A DNA stretch of 33,851 bases, taken from contig JAFSMS010000002.1 of assembly GCA_017447815.1 (NCBI GenBank), forward strand, positions 1 to 33,851, in the 5' to 3' direction. This document shows positions 24,901-32,320 of this stretch, piece by piece. The notes under the pieces are model-generated. The model made no database searches. It saw only the letters and a program-made list of their open reading frames with translations, and was not told the origin of the DNA. The DNA is from Bacteroidales bacterium (GTDB lineage Bacteria; Bacteroidota; Bacteroidia; Bacteroidales; UBA932). Each line of letters starts with the position of its first letter. The first letter of the stretch is position 1. The translations under genes and the position numbers were made by a program.

Positions 24901-27153
24901 CAGGGTGAGTTCCTTGCCGGACGGGGTTTCCCCGGTGGCGAGGACCGTATCGTCGGCCTTCATGAGGGTGTATTTCACCGGGAGGGGAATGGTGTTGCCG
25001 GAGGCGTCGCAGGCTTCGAGCGTAAGGCGCAGCGCCGTGCTCTGAAGGACATAGCGGGGACCCGTCTCGCGGGTGGAAAGGTCGGCGTCGGCATCGCCCG
25101 GGACAATGGCCTCCACGGAGAGTTCATCGCCCACATAACAGCCTTGGGAGAAGGTGAGCGTTTCGCCGGTGGCGTCCGTCACATTCACTTCCACTTGATA
25201 ATAGCCCCTTTCACGGGCCTGGAAAAGGAAGCGGAAGGTGTTGTCGGCCGACAGTTCCCCGTCCTCTTCCAGAATAGGACGGCCGAAATGACTCAGGACA
25301 TAATGCACGCGGCTGCCGGAGAGGCTGTGGCCGGAGAAGGAGGTGGCCTTGCCGCTCACGGGGACGTCGTCCCCTACCAGATAGAGTTTGTCCACCGGGT
25401 CGAAACGCACGTCGAAACTGGGCAGCACGAATTCGTCCACCTGGAAATAAACGGTCTCGTAATCGGAGACGGACAGGCTGAACCGGCCGTTACGGGCGCT
25501 GCGGGGCAGCACGAAGCGGCCGCTCACGGAGCCGAACTCATTGGTTTTCAGGGAAAGCGTGTTCAGCTGGTTCCCTTCGGAGTCCTTGAGGCGCGCCTCC
25601 ACCTCCATTCCCTCTATGACGGAGAATGAGATCCGGGGGTCTCCCCGGTACATCACGGCTTTGAAGTTCACCGTGTCGCCGGGATGGTAGGCCCCCTGGT
25701 CGCGGTAGATGTTGCAGCGGATGTGGTCTCCCTCATGATAGGAGTAATACCGGTCGGAAAGATCGACCGGGCGGGACTTGCGGTCTCCGCTGACGGCCTG
25801 AAGGGTGAGCCAGGCGTCCTCCTTGTCCATCACCTTGACAAACGCCGGCGGAAGCAGGGTGAAGCCGTCCAGCCGCAAGGTGGTCTTGCTCAGGACCTTA
25901 TCGCCCTTCAGAAGGAGCAGGGAGGCCTTCCCGAGCGGCTGACCGCTCTCGTAATCGGCCACATAGACCTTGGCACCCCCGGCATCCCGGCGGGTGGCAA
26001 TGGAGAGGGTGAACTGCGTATAGGAGTCCTGCGAGGAAAGTTTGCCGTTGACGGCCTCCACGGTATAGTCGCCGTCCTCTACGGCGGGCATCCGGAGGGT
26101 CAGCGTATCCTTTACATAGAAACTGCCGATGGGGTTCACGGCCTTCCAGGTCTTGATGCTCTTCTCCCCGCGGCGCAGGGTGACCGTGGCACGGCCGAGG
26201 TTCTGGAAAATGACCCGGATGTCGTCTTTGTCCATGGTCACCTCCAGGTTCTGTCCCGTGAGGGTGCCGATCAGTTGCGAGGGCGTCTTGCAGCCGGCGG
26301 CGATGTCGGCCTCGATGCCGCGGTAGGCATTGCGCTCGGCCTCCAGGCGTTTTGCGTTCTCACAGAGGGAGCGGTACATGTCGGCCGTGGAGTGGCTGTC
26401 CCGGTCCAGTTCCCTTTTCCGCAGGTTCAGGAGGGCGGCCTTGGGATAGACCGAGACGGCCTTCCCGTTGTATTTGTTGGCAAAGGCGGCCAAGTGCTGC
26501 CGCTGCTCTTCCCAGCGGGCTTCCGGATAGTAGCGGCTGCTCAGGGCATGATATTCCAGGGCCGCCTCGTTGGGATAGACACCCGCAATTTCCGAGAGCA
26601 GCGCCTTGTACACCTCGTCATTCTCAAGATTGAAACTGCCGCGGCCGTTGAGGATGCGCCACAGGACATATTCCTTGTCGTCACGGATAAAAGGCTTCAG
26701 CGTGCCGCCCAGGTAGTTCTGGATATTGCGATAAAAGGCCGGCGTATGGCCCTGGAAGCCTTCGGCATGCTCTTTCACATAGGTCCAGAGGGCGTCGGAA
26801 GAGACCCCCTTCCAGGCGTTCAGCCAGTGAAAGGTGACGATGGGTTCGTCAAAGTCCTTCACCTCTTTCTCCAACTGCGCGCGAAGACGGTCCTGCTGTT
26901 TCCAGTCCCGCCGGGTCACTACGTTCACGTAAGTGGTGGCCGCGTCGTAAAAATCGACGGAAAGGTGCTTTTGGACAGCCTCTTCCTTAATCTGAGACAG
27001 GATTTCGGCCTCTTTCTGGGGACGGTCGGCCTTGGAGGCCTCCTCGTACTGCTTCCAGAGGGCGGTGAGCACGTGGCCGTCATTCATAGGCGATGCAATG
27101 GCTGCGGTACCGGTCAGGACGGCCAGTAACCAGGTGAGAAGACTCCTTTTCAT
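21988..27153 (-). CDS. Alpha-2-macroglobulin family protein, 1721 aa
   Basis: A very large exported protein with a signal peptide (LLAVLTGTAAIA) and no lipobox. A helical N-terminal region (to about 300) precedes macroglobulin-type beta domains, including VYVADYESGQPLGKASLLLL and YHEGDHIRCNIYRDQGAYHPGDTVNFKAVMYRG. A low-complexity Ala-rich linker lies near 985, then the A2M domain (STALTFQPHLRTSADGTLECSF, about 1030) and a helical thioester-like domain. I see no CGEQ thioester motif, so covalent trapping is unlikely; many bacterial relatives also lack it. A periplasmic or surface protease-trapping or envelope-protective role is known for the family. It follows folC by 45 nt with no obvious promoter between. 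An HSERSEGS insertion at about 1159-1166 derives from a dispersed DNA repeat. Confidence 0.85.
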   Translation of the reverse strand: MKRSLLTWLLAVLTGTAAIASPMNDGHVLTALWKQYEEASKADRPQKEAEILSQIKEEAVQKHLSVDFYDAATTYVNVVTRRDWKQQDRLRAQLEKEVKDFDEPIVTFHWLNAWKGVSSDALWTYVKEHAEGFQGHTPAFYRNIQNYLGGTLKPFIRDDKEYVLWRILNGRGSFNLENDEVYKALLSEIAGVYPNEAALEYHALSSRYYPEARWEEQRQHLAAFANKYNGKAVSVYPKAALLNLRKRELDRDSHSTADMYRSLCENAKRLEAERNAYRGIEADIAAGCKTPSQLIGTLTGQNLEVTMDKDDIRVIFQNLGRATVTLRRGEKSIKTWKAVNPIGSFYVKDTLTLRMPAVEDGDYTVEAVNGKLSSQDSYTQFTLSIATRRDAGGAKVYVADYESGQPLGKASLLLLKGDKVLSKTTLRLDGFTLLPPAFVKVMDKEDAWLTLQAVSGDRKSRPVDLSDRYYSYHEGDHIRCNIYRDQGAYHPGDTVNFKAVMYRGDPRISFSVIEGMEVEARLKDSEGNQLNTLSLKTNEFGSVSGRFVLPRSARNGRFSLSVSDYETVYFQVDEFVLPSFDVRFDPVDKLYLVGDDVPVSGKATSFSGHSLSGSRVHYVLSHFGRPILEEDGELSADNTFRFLFQARERGYYQVEVNVTDATGETLTFSQGCYVGDELSVEAIVPGDADADLSTRETGPRYVLQSTALRLTLEACDASGNTIPLPVKYTLMKADDTVLATGETPSGKELTLDLPGSGFYKLKADLEATAKDGRRIWKTRIFHFFCIPEAEKSLMPQASRVFISGPSTVAAGAPISARVGTSEGKAYALVLLYGENRQVLEARKLEVAGGTLEDLRFEYKDAYPDAVRLQVFYFIYGEAVHYDRQFRREKDRFGLPLQFTRFQDKAYPGVQYSFALRTAPGTEVLVAAWDKSLDAIQRNNWPLVNTRDVFVDYLPVESQCGRVGKHYFDRILYRGAATKGLGMVAEESVMMMADAAPAAAPIERNSGATRASKEAADDAEQAASVKLRTDFSTALTFQPHLRTSADGTLECSFRTSDKLSTYYIRALAHDKGMHNALVEQEMVVSVPVKVALSEPRFLYEGDVYDCVLTVSSNSEKPVSGTLVLAISAEGEPAASQMVPVTVAPGEVLFHTFRVTCPSSHSERSEGSLTLKAVFKTSEFSDAVQVAVPVYPAAQVLTEAHSAVLRSGMSRDAILKQLQGRFVNVPSSAATLKEISILDMVCDAIPSHMEPSGKDVLSLSEAWYIRLMAKRLSILGREAEASELASLDQAPLLEKILACRNGDGGFGWFEGMKSSPSITAVLLERAAKLRNRGLARLDLTSSVKYLDREQFDDSRPAWYGALSDAQYCYIRSLYPEVPFEVKPVSEEGKKRMKAFKKWVDDYLTPSKKDGRGLKGQILQKGRRLMTLENLLVREGGLQLAKSWGASLSSALRSSLQADVVSLLEYAVEHRDGGWYYPNAVMPWRGLMESEAYAHSLLCDLLTRTAPADSPVADGIRLWLMLQKETQHWDTEPAYIDAITSILDGSEAVLNTRVLALSATYQAPFRSVKASGNGFKLERKFYREREGSLEEIQPGAPVQVGDKILVKYLVWNAENRSFVKLTAGREASLQPVRQLSGHLGYGFIGLGRRSVAWGFVPQGYRNVKASCTEFYFDSYPEENTELSEEFYVQRAGTFVAPVAVIESLYAPHYRANSAFRAPLVSATR
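23657..23680 (-). repeat. Dispersed TCATTC-type repeat captured inside a coding region
   Basis: This copy matches the intergenic one at 11237-11260 at 21 of 24 bases. Here it lies in frame within the alpha-2-macroglobulin gene and is translated as SHSERSEGS between FRVTCPS and LTLKAVF. Confidence 0.7.
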
Positions 27154-27198
27154 AATATCGCATTTCTAAATCCGGAATGGATAGAACAAGTTTTGTAC

Positions 27199-28566
27199 CT
27201 AAGTACGGAAAAGCGGCAGGGCTTCGGCCACCACGAAGGTGCTTCCGCCGATGTAAATGAGCGGCGGAGCCGGTTTTTCGGCCGATGCGCTGCGGCTCAG
27301 TTGCTCCGACAGGGTCTTGGACAGGTTGACGGCCATTTGCACGGCCTGGCGGACGGCGGTGAAAGCATAGGCCCGCACCGGCTGCTCACGGGTTTCCCGG
27401 AAGGCTTTGAAGCGTTCCAGGATCACCTCTTCCCGTAGGGCGCGGGGCGTGTCGGGAGCGGTGAAAATGTAGGTGGCGTCCACCGGCATCAGGGGGAGGA
27501 TGGCGTCCAGATCCTTGTCGGCCATTACCCCGTACACGATGATGAGCGAGGAGAACTGCCCTTCCTTGAGAAGCTCCTGCAACTGGGCGAAATTGTGCTC
27601 CAGCGCCTGGGCGTTGTGGCCGATGTCGGCGATCACGTAAGGCTGGGCGGACAGGCGCTCCCAGCGTCCGTGGAAGTCCATGTCACGGGCGGTATGGATG
27701 ATGCCCTCCTCGACGGCGGCCTCGTTCCCGAGGGCCTGGAGGCCGGGCTGCTGCTTGAGGATGTCCAGGGCGCAGAGGACGGTGCGGAGGTTCTTCTCCT
27801 GCACCCGGGCCTGCAGGTCCATCTCCCGGAGGATGGCGGCATGGCGGTGCCAGAGCGCGGGACGGACATGGTCGGCATAGGTGAGCGGGCAGAACATCCA
27901 GGCCTTTTCGTCGAAGACGACTTCGGTTTCGGGGTCGCTTTCCCCCACGACGGCCGGGACGCCCAGTTTGAAGATACCGGCTTTTTCGGCCGCGATTTTT
28001 GCCCGCGTGTCGCCCAGCAGGTCGCAGTGGTCCAGGCCGATGGAGGTGATGACGGTGAGGCTCGGCCTTTCCAGGATGTTGGTGGAATCCAGGCGCCCGC
28101 CCAGGCCGGTTTCGATGACGGCGAGGTCCACCTTTTCATCGGCAAACCACTTGAAGGCGAGGCCGGTGGTGATCTCGAAGAAGGAAAGGTCGTGCGCGAT
28201 GATCCAGTTCATCCACTGCGACAGGAAGGAAAAGACGTATTCCTTGGGGATCATGGCGCCGCCGATGCGCATGCGCTCCCGGAAATCCAGGATATGCGGC
28301 GACGTGAACAGTCCCGTTTTGAGCGAACAGCCCGTGCAGGCCGATGCGAGCATATTGGCCACGGAGCCCTTGCCGTTGGTGCCGGCGATGTGTACGCTCC
28401 GGAAGGCGCGGGAGGGGCTTCCGAGCGCCTGGTCGAAGGAGAGCATCCGCTGCAGGCCGGGCTTGTAGGCACCGGCGGTGAATCCGTCTTTCTGCACCGA
28501 CGGGAAGCGGCGGAAGATGTCCTGGACCAGTTTTAAATATTCTGCCTCTGAAAAATTCGATTCCAT
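27199..28566 (-). CDS. folC: Bifunctional folylpolyglutamate/dihydrofolate synthase FolC, 455 aa
   Basis: A cytoplasmic ATP-dependent ligase of the Mur ligase family that adds glutamate to folates (and, in bifunctional forms, makes dihydrofolate from dihydropteroate). Visible motifs are the P-loop HIAGTNGKGSVANML (residues 59-73), LFTSPHILDFRERMRI, FFEITTGLAFKWFADEKVDLAVIETGLGGRLDSTN, TSIGLDHCDLLGDT, AEKAGIF, and the C-domain YVIADIGHNAQALEHN and VYGVMADKD. Length is normal. I start at the ATG at 28566; the frame continues upstream, but only through the divergent gene's control region and into that gene. A TATCTTTG promoter element ends 7 nt before the ATG. The divergent PurL-like gene starts 63 nt away. 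Confidence 0.95.
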   Translation of the reverse strand: MESNFSEAEYLKLVQDIFRRFPSVQKDGFTAGAYKPGLQRMLSFDQALGSPSRAFRSVHIAGTNGKGSVANMLASACTGCSLKTGLFTSPHILDFRERMRIGGAMIPKEYVFSFLSQWMNWIIAHDLSFFEITTGLAFKWFADEKVDLAVIETGLGGRLDSTNILERPSLTVITSIGLDHCDLLGDTRAKIAAEKAGIFKLGVPAVVGESDPETEVVFDEKAWMFCPLTYADHVRPALWHRHAAILREMDLQARVQEKNLRTVLCALDILKQQPGLQALGNEAAVEEGIIHTARDMDFHGRWERLSAQPYVIADIGHNAQALEHNFAQLQELLKEGQFSSLIIVYGVMADKDLDAILPLMPVDATYIFTAPDTPRALREEVILERFKAFRETREQPVRAYAFTAVRQAVQMAVNLSKTLSEQLSRSASAEKPAPPLIYIGGSTFVVAEALPLFRT

Positions 28567-28573
28567 ACAAATA

Positions 28574-28581
28574 CAAAGATA
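28574..28581 (-). promoter_or_regulatory. -7 promoter element of folC (possibly leaderless)
   Basis: Minus-strand TATCTTTG matches TAnnTTTG and ends 7 nt before the folC ATG, so transcription would begin at or almost at the start codon. No good TTTG -33 is present at the usual distance. Confidence 0.45.
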
Positions 28582-28594
28582 GAAAAAATCCGTG

Positions 28595-28625
28595 TTTGTT
28601 ATCTGCCGAAAATTGCTTAAATTTG
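28595..28625 (+). promoter_or_regulatory. Promoter of PurL-like gene (leaderless)
   Basis: TTTG (28595-28598) and TAAATTTG (28618-28625) with a 19-base spacer. The ATG at 28630 is only 4 nt past the -7 element, so the mRNA would start at or next to the ATG. Confidence 0.6.
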
Positions 28626-28629
28626 AACC

Positions 28630-29739
28630 ATGACAGATTTGCTGCACAGCAATTATATCATCGACGGGGTGCAAATGCCCCTGTCCCCTGCCCGCATGCT
28701 CAGGGAGTGCTCGGCAGAGCCCCCCCTGGAGCCGGACGGAGACCCCGGAACCCTGGCCGACGAAGAGTTGGACCCGCGGCCGGACAACTATGTCTTTGAG
28801 GAATCGGCCGTGGAGGCCTATGCCGGGATGCTGGATGGGAAACGGTCGCTGCCGCTTTCCTTCGCCGGTCCCTACACCGCCTCCAAGGTTGCCCAGGCCC
28901 TGGTGGACGCCATTTGGATGAGCGGCCGGTTCCGCCTCGGAGACCTCACCCTCAAGGCCGACTGGAAGTGGAACGGAAAGGAGATGGGCCATGCCGCCGC
29001 TTTCTACCATTCGGTGGAGAGCGCCTGCGCATACATCGATGCGCTGGGGCTCAAACTGGACCGCTACACCGTATGCAGCGGACAGCCGTCGGTGTCCTTC
29101 AAGGCGGGCACCATAGCGGAGGAAGACGCGGTGGACGAGGAAACCTCCCTCTTCCGCGAACTCCCCTACCGCACGGCCAATCCGCGCATTTCACGCCGGC
29201 GCAAGGCCCCCGGCACGCTGGTTCCGGACACATCCGACTGGCTCATCTACATTCCCTTCGACCCCTGCGACTACCGGCTCGGGGGATCGGCCCTGGCCCA
29301 GGCGCTGGAAGCCCATCCCTCCACGGCGCCGGAAGTGAACGACGCCGACTATTTCATCGACTGCTACGAAGTGGTGCGGGAACTGGTGGAAGACGGCATC
29401 GTGAAGGCCGGAGCCACCGTGGGTGACGGCGGCCTCATGGGATGCCTCCGTGCCCTGACCGCGGGCGGCACCGGGGCCGATGTCAGCATCCGGGACGTCT
29501 GCAAGGCCTATGGAGAGCCCTCGCAGGTGCGGGTGCTCTTCGGAGAAGTGCCCGGCGTGGTGCTGCAAGTGGCCGACATCGACTACGACTACATCGACGC
29601 GGAACTCATTCTGCAGGATGTGGTGTATTTCCCCATCGGCCATCCGGCCACCTCGCATGGCGGGGTGCACCTGACCGAAGCCGTCCAAATTCCACAAATA
29701 CTTGAATCTCTGTTAAATACCCTGGAAGGGGAAGACTGA
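28630..29739 (+). CDS. Orphan PurL-like (AIR synthase-related) protein, 369 aa
   Basis: The sequence aligns by motif with one catalytic half of large formylglycinamidine ribonucleotide synthase (PurL). VAQALVDAIWMSGRFRLGDL then LKADWKWN (ADWKWN 110-115) matches the PurL 'EAL.N....I.DL..VKLSANWM' stretch; LGGSALAQ (217-224) is the PurL LGGSALAQ motif; VGDGGLMGCLRALTAGGTGADVSI (DGG 266-268) matches 'RSDGGL..TL.EMAFAG'. The glutaminase domain and the N-terminal half are absent; full PurL is above 1200 aa. Two active-site motifs are changed: PVGKDSMSM is replaced around CSGQPSVSF, and HDRSDGGL is replaced by TVGDGGL. It may therefore be a non-catalytic or repurposed relative. It is followed at 5 nt by PIN-PhoH and faces folC. 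Confidence 0.7.
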   Translation: MTDLLHSNYIIDGVQMPLSPARMLRECSAEPPLEPDGDPGTLADEELDPRPDNYVFEESAVEAYAGMLDGKRSLPLSFAGPYTASKVAQALVDAIWMSGRFRLGDLTLKADWKWNGKEMGHAAAFYHSVESACAYIDALGLKLDRYTVCSGQPSVSFKAGTIAEEDAVDEETSLFRELPYRTANPRISRRRKAPGTLVPDTSDWLIYIPFDPCDYRLGGSALAQALEAHPSTAPEVNDADYFIDCYEVVRELVEDGIVKAGATVGDGGLMGCLRALTAGGTGADVSIRDVCKAYGEPSQVRVLFGEVPGVVLQVADIDYDYIDAELILQDVVYFPIGHPATSHGGVHLTEAVQIPQILESLLNTLEGED

Positions 29740-29744
29740 CAACC

Positions 29745-31070
29745 ATGTCCAAAATTTTTGTTCTCGACACCAACATCATCCTTCACGATTACAAGAGCGT
29801 GAAGAGTTTCCAGGACAACGACATCGTCATTCCCATGGCGGTGATTGAAGAGCTGGACAAGTTCAAGAAGGGCAACGACGCGCTTTCGTTCAATGCGCGT
29901 GCCTTCATGCGTGAAATCACCAAACTCACCGACCGTCAGAAGTTCGGGAAGCGGGGCGTTCCGCTGGGGCCCAAACTTGGGTTTATCAAAATCGAGCCAA
30001 ACCACCCCTTCGCCCCGGAACTCCAGGACCTGTTCAAGGACGACATCCAGGATCACCGCATCCTGTCCACGGCCATGTGGGTGCGGGACAACAATCCCCG
30101 CCGCTTCGTGGCCCTCGTGACCAAGGACATCAACCTGCGGCTCAAGGCCAAGGCTGCCGGCATGGAGGTGCAGGACTACCTCCGCGACCGCATGGACGAC
30201 GAAGTCACGGAAAGCCTGGAGCGCGAAGTCATCCAGTTGGAAGTCGCTTCGGAGGCCGTCCAGCGCCTGGCCTACGGGCAGGACAACTGCATGGACTGGA
30301 AGGAGGTCTCCGAGAAGGAGCCCTCTCCCAACCAATTGTACAAATTCAATTTCGGCGGAGAATCGGTGTGCGCCCGCTATGACGCCTCCCGCAAGGTGAT
30401 CGCCCTCGTGCGCAGCCGGGAAGCCTATGGCATCCGTCCCCGCAACGACGAGCAGAAGTTCGCCCTGGACGCCTGCCTGAACCCCAGAATTCCGCTGGTG
30501 TCGCTCACCGGCGGGGCCGGTACGGGAAAGACGCTGCTGGCCCTGGCCGCCGCCCTGGAACAGGCCGAAGACTACGACCAGATTATCCTTTCGCGCCCCA
30601 CGGTGGTGCTGGGCGGGCAGGATATCGGCTTCCTCCCCGGGGACCAGCGTTCCAAGATGAGCCCGTACATCCAGCCGCTGATGGACAACCTGGACGTCAT
30701 CAAACGCTGCTTCAAGCCCTCCAGCAAACAGGCCCTCAAAATCGAGGCGATGCTCAAGGACGACCGCCTGCTCATCTCCCCGCTGGCCTATATCCGCGGC
30801 CGCTCGCTGGGCAAGGTCTATTTCATCGTGGACGAGGCGCAGAACCTCACCCCGCACGAGGTGAAAACCATCATCACCCGTGCCGGCGAAGGAACCAAGA
30901 TGGTCTTTACCGGAGACATCTTCCAAATTGACCAGCCCTACCTGGACCAGTGGAGCAACGGGCTCACCCACCTGGGAGAGAAAATGAAGGGCCAGGCGCT
31001 CTTCCAGCACGTTTTCCTCCGCAAGGGAGAACGCTCCGACCTCTCCGAAATTGCCGCCAAACTCCTCTAA
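29745..31070 (+). CDS. PIN domain-PhoH ATPase (PhoH2-like), 441 aa
   Basis: A fusion of an N-terminal PIN ribonuclease domain and a C-terminal PhoH/RecD-like ATPase. PIN acidic residues are seen at D8 (FVLDTN), in VIEELD and in the later DHRILSTA and VTKDINLRLKA segments. The ATPase has Walker A GGAGTGKT (256-263), ILSRPTVVLG, IGFLPGD, and Walker B VYFIVDEAQN (D363), followed by VFTGDIFQID and the sensor-like RSDLSEIAAKLL end. Related PhoH2 proteins have RNA-unwinding and RNase activity. Length and motifs look intact. It is cotranscribed with the PurL-like gene (5-nt gap). A hairpin follows 35 nt after the stop. Confidence 0.93.
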   Translation: MSKIFVLDTNIILHDYKSVKSFQDNDIVIPMAVIEELDKFKKGNDALSFNARAFMREITKLTDRQKFGKRGVPLGPKLGFIKIEPNHPFAPELQDLFKDDIQDHRILSTAMWVRDNNPRRFVALVTKDINLRLKAKAAGMEVQDYLRDRMDDEVTESLEREVIQLEVASEAVQRLAYGQDNCMDWKEVSEKEPSPNQLYKFNFGGESVCARYDASRKVIALVRSREAYGIRPRNDEQKFALDACLNPRIPLVSLTGGAGTGKTLLALAAALEQAEDYDQIILSRPTVVLGGQDIGFLPGDQRSKMSPYIQPLMDNLDVIKRCFKPSSKQALKIEAMLKDDRLLISPLAYIRGRSLGKVYFIVDEAQNLTPHEVKTIITRAGEGTKMVFTGDIFQIDQPYLDQWSNGLTHLGEKMKGQALFQHVFLRKGERSDLSEIAAKLL

Positions 31071-31084
31071 GGCTCTTTACCGGC

Positions 31085-31217
31085 ATTCGGAGCAAAGCGA
31101 CAAAGCCCCTTCCCCGAGGGAAGGGGTTGGGGATGGGGTAACGTGGAGAAGGTTCACTTTTTGGGTATTCGGAGCAAAGCGACAAAGCCCCTTCCCCGAG
31201 GGAAGGAAAAAGTGAAC
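31085..31217. repeat. Duplicated 40-bp repeat with flanking inverted repeat
   Basis: Two identical 40-bp copies lie at 31085-31124 and 31167-31206, 82 bp apart. The first contains CCCCTTCCC/GGGAAGGGG, a perfect 9-bp stem with a 3-base loop (31106-31126), which could end the PhoH transcript. The second copy sits between perfect 11-base inverted arms, GTTCACTTTTT (31152-31162) and AAAAAGTGAAC (31207-31217). This looks like small mobile or recombining intergenic repeats. Confidence 0.85.
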
Positions 31218-31293
31218 GGCACCCCTCCCCAAGGATGCCGTTCGGGTATATAAAACGAACTTAACAAATAGACATGAAATCACTTCAATGTCC
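31207..31293 (-). ncRNA. Candidate small RNA with own promoter and terminator
   Basis: A strong promoter pattern (31329-31299, minus strand) predicts a transcript starting near 31292. About 50 nt later GAACGGCA and TGCCGTTC (31243-31236 and 31221-31214) form an 8-bp stem followed by ACTTTTT, a rho-independent terminator. The resulting RNA of about 85 nt holds no convincing gene; the only ATG gives a four-codon frame (M-S-I-C). It lies between convergent PhoH and LytTR genes. I do not recognise the family. Confidence 0.45.
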
Positions 31294-31298
31294 GAGGG

Positions 31299-31329
31299 CA
31301 AAGTTACAGTTTTTTATCCACAAAACAAA
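31299..31329 (-). promoter_or_regulatory. Promoter without a following protein gene
   Basis: Minus-strand TTTG (31329-31326) and TAACTTTG (31306-31299) with a 19-base spacer. It points left, away from LytTR and toward the repeats, with no coding frame downstream before the convergent PhoH gene. The stretch 31330-31403 is AT-rich with no recognisable feature. Confidence 0.55.
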
Positions 31330-31403
31330 TTTTTCTTTCAATTTGCAATAATTAAATATTTTTATTTACAGAATTGTAATTTAATCGCCTGATGTTCACG
31401 CGC

Positions 31404-32216
31404 TTACAAAAGCGCCACCAGCGCGTCATAATAACGCTTGGAAACCGGGATGGGCTTGGCTCCGTCATGGTCCAGTTGGGCCAGCGCATACCCGTTGGCA
31501 TCTTTTCGGAGCAGTTCCACATGGCCGGCATTGATAAAGAAGGAGCGGTGACAGCGGAGCAGGCCATGATGAACCAGGTTTTCTTCCAATGCCCGCATGG
31601 AGGACCGCAGGGTAAACGCTTTCACCCGCCCGTTGTCCAGATAGACGATATGGACATAGTTTTCCTCCGCTTCTATATACAATACGGCCTCCGAGGAAAC
31701 CACCAGTTTGAGCCGCTTCTGGTCGTCATAGAAACGCAGGAGCGTCCTCTCGTCCACCCGGGGAGCGGTAATCGCCTTCTGGTCCAGCACCTGAAGTTGC
31801 ACGGCCATGGTGAGGATGGAAAGCGGGAAAACCAGGATTCCCGCCGTGTACAGCACGCAAAAGGACATGGTGCGGAAATACGTGTAAACACCCGCCCAGC
31901 CGATTCCGAGGGGGATGGACATAAAAAGCCCGCTCAGCACCACTTCGCCCACACACCATAATATATAAAGGGCCCAATTCAGATCCAGGAAGCGCCGGAG
32001 GATGTACAGCAGCATCCTGGAAAGGGCCATGACCGCCAGGACAATGAGGCTGCAAATGATGAGATTGAGCGTGAAACGCCCTTGCCCGACATCCAGGAAA
32101 TGGCTGATATCGAACGGATTATACGCCAGAACAAAGAGAAAATAGAACACCGGAACCACGGTAAAAAACAGCACATGGGACGGCATTTTGTAAAAGGTTC
32201 TGGAAATAGGCATCAT
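31404..32216 (-). CDS. Membrane-anchored LytTR transcriptional regulator, 270 aa
   Basis: Residues 1-150 contain four membrane helices (VLFFTVVPVFYFLFVLAY, TLNLIICSLIVLAVMAL, ALYILWCVGEVVLSGLFM, VLYTAGILVFPLSILTMAV). The C-terminal 100 residues are a LytTR DNA-binding domain (LVVSSEAVLYIEAEENYVHIVYLDNGRVKAFTLRSSMRALEENL...LLRCHRSFFINAGHVELLRKD, ending PIPVSKRYYDALVALL). No receiver domain is present, so it is not a classical response regulator; it probably senses the membrane directly. Two adjacent ATGs (32216, 32213) are possible starts. Three 20-bp direct repeats upstream, one covering its own -33 element, suggest self-regulation and control of the divergent glycosyltransferase (inference). 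Confidence 0.88.
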   Translation of the reverse strand: MMPISRTFYKMPSHVLFFTVVPVFYFLFVLAYNPFDISHFLDVGQGRFTLNLIICSLIVLAVMALSRMLLYILRRFLDLNWALYILWCVGEVVLSGLFMSIPLGIGWAGVYTYFRTMSFCVLYTAGILVFPLSILTMAVQLQVLDQKAITAPRVDERTLLRFYDDQKRLKLVVSSEAVLYIEAEENYVHIVYLDNGRVKAFTLRSSMRALEENLVHHGLLRCHRSFFINAGHVELLRKDANGYALAQLDHDGAKPIPVSKRYYDALVALL

Positions 32217-32235
32217 ACGTCACTATTTAATGGGA

Positions 32236-32268
32236 CAAAGATAAGAAAAAATATTTTTTCGTCCCAAA
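32236..32268 (-). promoter_or_regulatory. Promoter of LytTR gene
   Basis: Minus-strand TTTG (32268-32265) and TATCTTTG (32243-32236) with a 21-base spacer. The spacer is bounded by TGGGAC/GTCCCA inverted arms (32231-32236 and 32261-32266). Confidence 0.6.
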
Positions 32269-32320
32269 ACCGGCACTTTTATCCCAAATATGCCGTTTTT
32301 GTCACAAAACGTTCGTCCCT
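32261..32320. promoter_or_regulatory. Three 20-bp imperfect direct repeats, candidate LytTR operator
   Basis: Successive 20-bp units begin GTCCCAAAAC, ATCCCAAATA and GTCACAAAAC. Units 1 and 2 share 13 of 20 bases and units 1 and 3 share 11 of 20, with the conserved core TCnCAAA in register. LytTR domains are known to bind pairs of direct repeats roughly two helical turns apart. Also present are TGTCACA/TGTGACA inverted arms (32300-32306 and 32320-32326). Confidence 0.4.

Noticed and set aside
23677-25629. 650-codon plus-strand frame inside the alpha-2-macroglobulin gene
   Set aside because: No signal, domain or promoter; the opposite strand codes for a continuous recognisable protein.
27154-27198. 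Separate promoter for the alpha-2-macroglobulin gene
   Set aside because: No TAnnTTTG element on the minus strand in the 45-nt gap; cotranscription with folC is simpler.
29589-31010. 473-codon minus-strand frame opposite PIN-PhoH
   Set aside because: PIN and Walker motifs on the plus strand are unmistakable; the antisense frame has none.
31077-31301. 74-codon frame over the candidate small RNA and repeats
   Set aside because: It begins at a non-ATG codon inside the promoter element and runs through both 40-bp repeats; no family resemblance.
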